The notes beneath the pieces are model-generated. The model was not told where the DNA came from, searched no databases, and worked only from the letters and a program-made list of their open reading frames with translations. 64,000 nucleotides of DNA. Origin: DATCTV01 sp964400685. Its GTDB lineage: Bacteria > Desulfobacterota > Desulfomonilia > UBA1062. Shown here piece after piece: positions 61,859-64,000 of the stretch; within the stretch, counting starts at the first letter, position 1; the number at the start of each line of letters is the position of its first letter. The translations under genes were made by a program, and so were the position numbers. The DNA is taken from contig CAYNVT010000001.1 in NCBI GenBank assembly GCA_964400685.1, forward strand, positions 1 to 64,000, given 5' to 3'.

Positions 61859-64000
61859 TTACGGGTACATGTGACGAACAGCAGCGCATACGGCCTGACC
61901 TAGTGAAATCCCGCCGTCGTTAGTAGGAACAAGTCTGTGATGATATACATCGAAGCCTTTTTTCTCAAGGAGATTTATCATGCCTTCAAGGAGCAGCCTG
62001 TTCTGGAAACACCCGCCGCTTAGGACAATTCTGTTTAAACTGTATTTTTCCTTCAATCTGCATGTGACCGCGATTGACCCATGAACGATCGATGCATGAA
62101 AACGTCCTCCGACATCGGTTAGCGCCTCACTGGAAATTATATCTGAAACAATTTGCCTGATCATTGGAGTTGTCTGAAGAATTATCATGTCATCTTTTAT
62201 GGCAATTTCGTATTCATATGGATCGGTTGAGCCCATATATGAAACCGACTCCAGTTCCATTGCAGCCTGTCCCTCGAAGCTCACAGTGCGCCTCAAGCCG
62301 GCAAGCGCCGAAATGCCGTCGAACAGCCTTCCCATGCTTGATGTGAACGGGCTGTTGAGTCCTCTGCTCATGGATTTCTCAATAAGTGTGGTGGATGTTC
62401 CGCCTGGGATCAGTCCGAGCTTATCAGCATAAGATGGCCAATCATTTCCGAATGCATTTTTTAAAAGGCTTACGGCAATGCGCCAGGGTTCACGGATTGC
62501 CTTTTCACCGCCTGGCAGTGTGAACAGGTTCAGATGTCCGGCGCGAATGAATTCTTTCTCGTCTGCAATAAGAAATTCACCACCCCATACTGTTTTATCT
62601 GTCCCGTATCCGGTCCCGTCAAAGGCAATTCCTATTACCTTGTCAGTAAGGTTATTTTCCGCCATGCAGCTCACAATATGTGCATGATGATGCTGAACTT
62701 TATAAAGAGGCTTGCCCATTGATTCGGCTATCCTTGTTGAATAGTAGCCGGGATGCAGATCACATGCGATGATGTCGGGCCTGCATTCAGTCATCTCCTG
62801 CATCAGATTAATACTCTGATGATAAAAGTCCCTGGCCTGCGGCGTTTCCATATCGCCGATATGAGGGCTCAGATAGGCGGCATTTCCCTTCAGAACGCAT
62901 ATAGTCGACTTCAGATGAGGTCCCATTGCCAGAACTTCAGGATAGTCTCTGTCAAGCATCACGGGTCTTGGCGCATAGCCGCGCGAACGCCTTATGATGC
63001 GGGGAGTTCCTGCTGCCATGAAAGAGACGGAGTCATCGCAGCGAACAAGGATATCTCTGTTGTGCACAAGAAAGTAATCGGCTATCCCTTTGAGGCGCTC
63101 AAAGGCCTCCCTGTTTCCAGTGCAGATAGGTTCGTCAGTCTGGTTTGCACTGGTCATGACAAGCGCAGTAAAGCCTTTACTTAAAAGGAGGTGATGAAGC
63201 GGTGAATAAGGCAGCATGATTCCGAGACGCGATAGACCGGGTGCAACCAGTGAAGAAAGGCCGGATGTTTTTTTCTCAAGGAGCACTATGGGTCTCTGAT
63301 GAGAAACAAGAAGTTTTTCTTCCTCACTGCTTATTTCGGCATAGAGCCTAGCCGTATCAAGATCCTTAACCATTATCGCAAGAGGTTTTTCTTCGCGGTA
63401 TTTACGGGTTCTAAGTCCTGCAATGGCTTCATTACTCTCTGCATCGACACAAAGATGAAACCCGCCGATGCCTTTGACCGCAATTATCTGCCCCGCTTTT
63501 AACAGTTCAACGGTTTTACCGATAGGGTCTGCATTTATTTCGATGCCGTCTGGCTGAATAAGCTTCAGCTGCGGTCCGCAGACTGGGCAGGCATTCGGTT
63601 CCGCATGGAACCTCCGGTCGGCCGGGTTCTCATATTCTTTGCGGCATTCGGGACAAAGCTCGAAACATGCCATTGAAGTATTTTCCCTGTCATATGGAAT
63701 GTCCCTGATGATCGTCAGTCTCGGTCCGCAATCAGTGCAGTTTATGAAAGGATAGTGAAAGCGCCTGTTGCTGGGATCGAAGAGCTCCTTCAGGCATACC
63801 CCGCATGTGGAGATATCAGGAGTTATGTGGACATTCGTTTCGCCTGAACAATCGCTTGTAATAATCCTGAAATCATTTTCGCCGGTAGGAGACATTTCGG
63901 TTTCTTCAAATGAGGTTATGTCCGCCAGAAGCGGCAGTTCAAATCCCAGTGCCTCTTTGAAAGATAGAATGGAACTATGAACTCCCTCAACCTCGGCGAT
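61859..64000 (-). CDS. hypF: Carbamoyltransferase HypF, 5' part beyond the window
   Basis: HypF passes a carbamoyl group to HypE for [NiFe] hydrogenase maturation. The frame is open from the stop at 61859 to the right edge: the last 35 codons (63896-64000) still read as the end of the acylphosphatase domain (LLADITSFEETEMSP), so the ATG at 63895 is internal. The visible 713 residues include two zinc-finger pairs (CGVC...CTDC and CPEC...CPVC), the YrdC-like carbamoyl-AMP domain (IAVKGIGGFHLCVDAE) and the Kae1-like C-terminal domain (HHHAHIVSCM, SGGCFQNRLLLE). The N-terminal 60 or so residues are outside the window. Confidence 0.96.
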   Translation of the reverse strand: MAEVEGVHSSILSFKEALGFELPLLADITSFEETEMSPTGENDFRIITSDCSGETNVHITPDISTCGVCLKELFDPSNRRFHYPFINCTDCGPRLTIIRDIPYDRENTSMACFELCPECRKEYENPADRRFHAEPNACPVCGPQLKLIQPDGIEINADPIGKTVELLKAGQIIAVKGIGGFHLCVDAESNEAIAGLRTRKYREEKPLAIMVKDLDTARLYAEISSEEEKLLVSHQRPIVLLEKKTSGLSSLVAPGLSRLGIMLPYSPLHHLLLSKGFTALVMTSANQTDEPICTGNREAFERLKGIADYFLVHNRDILVRCDDSVSFMAAGTPRIIRRSRGYAPRPVMLDRDYPEVLAMGPHLKSTICVLKGNAAYLSPHIGDMETPQARDFYHQSINLMQEMTECRPDIIACDLHPGYYSTRIAESMGKPLYKVQHHHAHIVSCMAENNLTDKVIGIAFDGTGYGTDKTVWGGEFLIADEKEFIRAGHLNLFTLPGGEKAIREPWRIAVSLLKNAFGNDWPSYADKLGLIPGGTSTTLIEKSMSRGLNSPFTSSMGRLFDGISALAGLRRTVSFEGQAAMELESVSYMGSTDPYEYEIAIKDDMIILQTTPMIRQIVSDIISSEALTDVGGRFHASIVHGSIAVTCRLKEKYSLNRIVLSGGCFQNRLLLEGMINLLEKKGFDVYHHRLVPTNDGGISLGQAVCAAVRHMYP

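Noticed and set aside
1..64000. tRNA, rRNA and CRISPR arrays
   Set aside because: I looked through the intergenic gaps and saw no cloverleaf, no rRNA-like sequence and no regular spacer-repeat series; the heptamer runs are far too short to be CRISPR.

Overview
The window reads as a piece of a Gram-negative, probably anaerobic bacterium of the Desulfobacterota (former Deltaproteobacteria, Syntrophus/Desulfo-type) assembled from short reads. This is inference. The pointers are the surE-rnc-radical SAM-(kinases)-era-der gene order, a dnaE-accA-prepilin peptidase run, CoA-transferase and acyl-CoA dehydrogenase genes, an HdrD-like iron-sulfur protein, hydrogenase maturation genes hypE/hypF, a PEP-CTERM protein, outer-membrane and MlaE proteins, and many lipoproteins. 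A 10-N scaffold gap lies at 30280-30289. No tRNA, rRNA, CRISPR array, prophage or intact insertion sequence was seen.

Layout. 1-4570 (minus): a secreted-protein fragment at the edge, then a likely operon of a TIGR02147-type putative regulator, two paralogous lipoproteins and a lipoprotein serpin. 4839-8308 (minus): two CoA-transferase-type subunits followed by a GH4-family NAD-dependent glycosidase. 8574-22303 (plus): one long, tightly packed run of surE, rnc, a radical SAM gene, two sensory kinases, era, der, a membrane-anchored EEP-domain protein, a HAD phosphatase and an outer-membrane barrel. 22547-25203 (minus): an HdrD-like iron-sulfur oxidoreductase and phosphatidylserine decarboxylase. 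25417-27150 (plus): rpsA, which shares a two-way terminator with a minus-strand MFS transporter and GH94-like pair (27213-31193). 31474-37222 (plus): a zinc-finger/TPR membrane protein, a large acyl-CoA dehydrogenase, a small membrane protein coupled to a 2x[4Fe-4S] protein, and a solitary DUF4143 ATPase. 37500-45227 (plus): sppA, guaB, then the coupled dnaE-accA-prepilin peptidase set. 45777-47666 (plus): a large secreted protein of unknown function that may have a TULIP (BPI-like) lipid-binding fold. 47720-52542 (minus): mrfB (yprB)-type exonuclease, a GH63-like hydrolase, a TIR/deoxyribosyltransferase-like protein, and an MgtC/DUF4010 membrane protein. 52703-55054 (plus): mrfA (yprA)-type helicase. 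55089-60681: glycerate kinase (minus) divergent from maf-glpK-mlaE (plus), then an alpha/beta hydrolase and a PEP-CTERM protein (minus). 60812-64000 (minus): hypE and a hypF that runs off the right edge.

How the parts may fit. The core genes are ordinary housekeeping. The accessory interest lies in: the regulator-lipoprotein-serpin operon; MrfA and MrfB homologues close together but in separate transcription units; a TIR-like protein translationally linked to the exonuclease and a hydrolase; a candidate bacterial TULIP protein; a possible glycerate route (GH63-like hydrolase plus glycerate kinase); and several small palindromic intergenic elements (22337-22477, 36027-36071, 37337-37459, 39957-40042) that look like members of dispersed repeat families. 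The MFS gene appears broken only because of the scaffold gap: deleting the ten Ns restores one frame through a typical MFS loop.
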